7,442 nucleotides of DNA from Alphaproteobacteria bacterium. GTDB taxonomy: Bacteria > Pseudomonadota > Alphaproteobacteria > UBA3830. The stretch is from positions 1 to 7,442 of the forward strand of contig BNWJ01000063.1 of NCBI GenBank assembly GCA_025998735.1, given 5' to 3'. This document shows positions 5,863 through 7,442 of the stretch, in pieces; positions within the stretch are counted from its first letter, which is position 1; every line of letters starts with the position of its first letter. Below the pieces are notes generated by a model. The model saw only the letters and a program-made list of their open reading frames with translations. It was not told the DNA's origin and did not search any database. Made by a program: the position numbers and the translations under genes.

Positions 5863-6047
5863 TTCGTATAATTAAATATAAACGACAATAGAATCCCAGC
5901 GCATAATACAATCCCCAGCGATTTTGTTACCTGAAACGTCGTCAATGATAATATGCCCAGAGAAAATACGCTAGTTAAGCATGATAGAAAAATAGCGACG
6001 CTTGTGTGTTTACCTCCTGATTGTAATCTTAACACCCGACGCATCAT
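5859..6047 (-). pseudogene. C-terminal remnant of an MMPL-type (RND) exporter
   Basis: About 62 codons remain. They start near RRVLRLQSGGK, run through a membrane helix (SVAIFLSCLTSVFSLGILSL) and a TTFQVTKSLGI loop to a second helix (VLCAGILLSFIF), and end NYTK. The helix-loop-helix with TTF and SLG/FG-like turns is typical of the end of the second membrane domain of MMPL exporters, including the COG4258 kind beside aryl-polyene acyltransferases. A full protein would be about 750-800 residues; everything before this point is replaced by the IS4-type transposase remnant, whose end overlaps it. The stop overlaps the acyltransferase ATG (ATGA), the original operon arrangement. A formal start (GTG at 6059 or ATG at 6047) exists, so a short hydrophobic peptide could still be made, but no transport function is expected. 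Confidence 0.72.
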
Positions 6048-6519
6048 ATGAACATCCACAAAGTATGAGAAAAAGACAGGAAACTCAAAGCGTTAGTTAT
6101 ATATCGTAGTCCTCGCTTGAAGTATGAAACTTTTGATCTTCGAAGTTTTTTTTTGAGAAATTTTCCTGTTTTCGCGGAGTAGTTCCGACGGAAACGGCCC
6201 AATATATCGCGATTGTCAAAATCAAAATGAGATTTTCGATGCGTTTTTCATGTTTCAAATGTGTACTTGTGATTGCAAATCCGCGACTCTTAAAATCCGA
6301 TTTTCTTTCAACCGAACACAATACTTCCAGCCTGCATTTTGGTCAGGACTATTTCCTAGCGATTTTGCGTCATCATGAACGCTTCTTTTTGAGGGTTGAA
6401 ATTCGGAGCTGATATTAGCTCAGTTGTTGATTTTCTCTGAAAACTAATATGACACAAATCGCTAGGAAATAGCCCTGGCATTTTGGCACCATTCCACAAA
6501 ATTATTTACGCTCTCATGG
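6044..6519 (-). pseudogene. Decayed IS4-type transposase, copy 1
   Basis: The pieces match an IS4-family DDE transposase in order. First comes NNFVEWCQNAGWKYCVRLKENR (the segment before the end of the core), interrupted by a 134-bp element. A large internal deletion follows at about 6293-6297. The C-terminal region then resumes as KSRGFAITSTHL, ERIENL or a close form, LILTIAIYWAVSVGTTP. A one-base deletion relative to copy 2, near an A9 run, shifts the frame. The shifted frame then gives FKRGLRYITNALSF and SHTLWMFI with TGA at 6046-6044. The bases 6050-6252 align with copy 2 at 7238-7442. Three independent lesions make this copy clearly dead. It separates the exporter remnant from the upstream domain fragment, so its arrival or a recombination at it probably truncated both. 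Confidence 0.82.
6344..6477. mobile_element. 134-bp miniature inverted-repeat element inside the dead transposase
   Basis: Terminal inverted repeats of about 22 bp with one mismatch begin CAGGRCTATTTCCTAGCGAT and are recognisable for about 30 bp. The element is flanked by GCATTTTGGT (6334-6343) and GCATTTTGGC (6478-6487), a 10-bp target duplication with one difference, or 9 bp if one end base belongs to the element. Removing element and one duplication restores a continuous transposase segment (VEWCQNAGWKYCVRLKENR). It encodes nothing of note. Target duplications of 9-12 bp are known for IS4-family elements, so a relative of the surrounding IS could have mobilised it; that is inference. Confidence 0.85.
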
Positions 6520-6720
6520 TCACTTTTTTATACGTTTCAATTCGCTATCGAATCTATCTTCTCCTAGTTCCACACGAATCTTCTCTGCTAACACTGGATC
6601 TATATCTTTTATTTTGTCGTATCCAATGAAAAAATCTTCATACAAGAAGTCAGTCGGATCTATTTTTAGGTTTCCTCTAAATTTTTCGATCAAAGATCTA
6701 ATATGTTCCTTGCCACCCCA
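6520..6720 (-). pseudogene. Unrecognised domain fragment A (paralogue of the one at 6927-7247)
   Basis: About 65 codons, read from the GGGGTG at 6720 to TAA at 6520. Visible features are SLIEKFRGNLKID, the acidic-aromatic stretch YEDFFIGYDKI, PVLAEKIRVELG and EDRFDSELKRIKK. It aligns along about 57 residues with the second fragment, at roughly 58% identity by eye, and the DNA match also starts at GGGGTG. I recognise no family. The open frame extends to a TTG at 6807, but the residues before 6720 have no counterpart in the other copy and no ribosome binding site is seen. The 3' end meets the IS4-type remnant within a few bases, so the protein was probably longer. Predicted to be soluble and mostly helical. 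Confidence 0.5.
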
Positions 6721-6926
6721 GCAGTTTGTAGAAACCCTGAAATTTTCGAGTTTTGGGATTTCCCGATGCACGCAGGACCTCTTCCACCAGATGCCATTTT
6801 CCCACAAAAACGTTAAAAATCGCCAAAATCACAAAAATTTTCAACCATTAACGGAAATTTTATCATTTTCTGATATTATGGTACCTGGTGGAGAGAGATT
6901 TGCGGCGCATTTTTCTATAGATCAAC
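6721..6926. other. Gap between the two domain fragments, no gene recognised
   Basis: This stretch holds no supportable gene. A minus-strand frame near 6720-6800 reads LVEEVLRASGNPKTRKFQGF and KLLGW before stopping; it might be the tail of a lost gene, but it has no visible start. No hairpin, tRNA or promoter is convincing. Confidence 0.35.
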
Positions 6927-7247
6927 TCAAAAATCAGAGCATCGCAGAACTCCTGGGGTGTTAAGAATATGTTCTATAGATGTAAGATTGATATTGGCTT
7001 GATCGCCTAGTTTGCTTACGTTTGCTTGCAATATTGATGAAGCAATGCATCCCAAGTTTTCATCGAATTTATCTCCTCCTAGTTCTGTGCGAATCTTTTC
7101 AGCTAAAGGTGGATTTATTTTATCGTATCCATTGAAGAAATCTTCCTTGAAAGGATAGTTTTGGCTTATTTCTAATTCTCCAGTAAATTTTTCGATCAAA
7201 GATCCAATGAGTTCTCTTATCACCCCGTGAGTTTTAGGAACATCCAC
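6927..7247 (-). CDS. Unrecognised domain fragment B (hypothetical protein)
   Basis: A 106-codon frame. Residues about 12-68 carry the same domain as the fragment at 6520-6720: SLIEKFTGELEIS, KEDFFNGYDKI, PPLAEKIRTELG and GDKFDENL. The rest (GCIASSILQANVSKLGDQAN and SIEHILNTPGVLRCSDF) has no counterpart in the other copy. The formal start is GTG at 7247, inside the C-terminal codons of the IS4-type transposase, so the first dozen residues are probably not native. Similarity to fragment A starts at about 7226. No Shine-Dalgarno is seen. The gene is most likely 5'-truncated by the IS, or it has acquired a new start from it. Function unknown; I do not assign a family. Confidence 0.5.
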   Translation of the reverse strand: MDVPKTHGVIRELIGSLIEKFTGELEISQNYPFKEDFFNGYDKINPPLAEKIRTELGGDKFDENLGCIASSILQANVSKLGDQANINLTSIEHILNTPGVLRCSDF

Positions 7248-7442
7248 AAAGTATGAGAAAAAGACAGATAAAACAAAGTGTTAGTTATATATCGAAGACC
7301 GTGTTTGAAGTGTGTTTTTTTTGATCGGAATTGTTTTTTCTCTGAGAACGTTTCCTGTTTTTTGGGAGTAGTTCCGATGGAAACGGCCCAATAGAGCGCA
7401 ATTGTCAAAATTAAGATAAGATTTTCGATTCGTTTTTCATGC
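7220..7442 (-). CDS. IS4-type transposase C-terminus, copy 2 (continues past the window)
   Basis: The frame is open from the window end to TGA at 7222-7220, giving 74 residues of a transposase C-terminus. It reads HEKRIENLILILTIALYWAV, SIGTTPKKQETFSEKKQF, THFKHGLRYITNTLFYLSF and SHTLWMFLKLTG. The helix ending in YWAV followed by a basic stretch and GLRYI fits the ending of IS4-family transposases (family pattern ERIEKLLALLxLAFCWAxxxGE, then RYGLDxLR). Unlike copy 1 the frame is intact here; the catalytic part lies outside the window. Similarity between the copies stops at 7238, in codons for WMF, which marks a probable element or recombination edge. Whether this copy is functional cannot be judged. 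Confidence 0.75.
   Translation of the reverse strand, partial: HEKRIENLILILTIALYWAVSIGTTPKKQETFSEKKQFRSKKTHFKHGLRYITNTLFYLSFSHTLWMFLKLTG

Noticed and set aside
6097..6321. A free-standing 74-codon gene
   Set aside because: It is only the unshifted part of the IS4-type transposase C-terminus; copy 2 shows the true frame continues differently after a one-base deletion.
6614..6964. A 116-codon plus-strand frame across the domain fragments
   Set aside because: It runs antisense to the duplicated domain, whose protein-level similarity between copies is clear on the minus strand.
1..7442. tRNA, rRNA or riboswitch
   Set aside because: No cloverleaf with a TTCGANNC-like arm, no rRNA-like conserved stretch and no familiar riboswitch core was recognised on either strand.

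Overview
The window looks like a decayed accessory region of an AT-rich bacterial genome. A DUF2924 gene next to a short serine recombinase and a ParB-like HTH gene is a cassette typical of Alphaproteobacteria. The low GC, dead transposase pieces and broken genes fit a host-associated lineage such as Rickettsiales or Holosporales. That placement is inference; no rRNA or housekeeping marker is present.

Left part (1-2360, + strand): the tail of an unidentified gene, then DUF2924, a serine recombinase and a small HTH protein, tightly spaced like an operon and closed by a probable hairpin terminator. This is the only fully intact module.

Middle (2331-3952, - strand): a hipBA toxin-antitoxin operon with a clear promoter flanked by an inverted repeat that is probably the HipB operator. 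The HipA kinase reads full length with its key motifs. The hipB antitoxin is split by a 69-bp element with perfect 11-bp terminal inverted repeats and a 3-bp target duplication, which brings in an immediate stop codon. Removing the element restores a normal 76-residue HipB that overlaps hipA by GTGA.

3953-4590 has no convincing gene but holds diverged repeats sharing GCGGAAC and GAGTTCGT. 4591-4884 is a fragment of an IS5-type transposase.

Right part (4957-7442, - strand): an intact LpxL/HtrB-like acyltransferase is preceded by the last stretch of an MMPL-type exporter, a pairing known from aryl-polyene-like lipid clusters. The exporter is cut off by a decayed IS4-type transposase, itself carrying an internal deletion, a frameshift and a 134-bp miniature inverted-repeat element. 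Beyond it lie two fragments of an unrecognised paralogous domain, and a second copy of the IS4 transposase C-terminus runs off the window end.

The best leads are the toxin left with a broken antitoxin, the two miniature elements with reconstructable empty sites, and the unrecognised duplicated domain.
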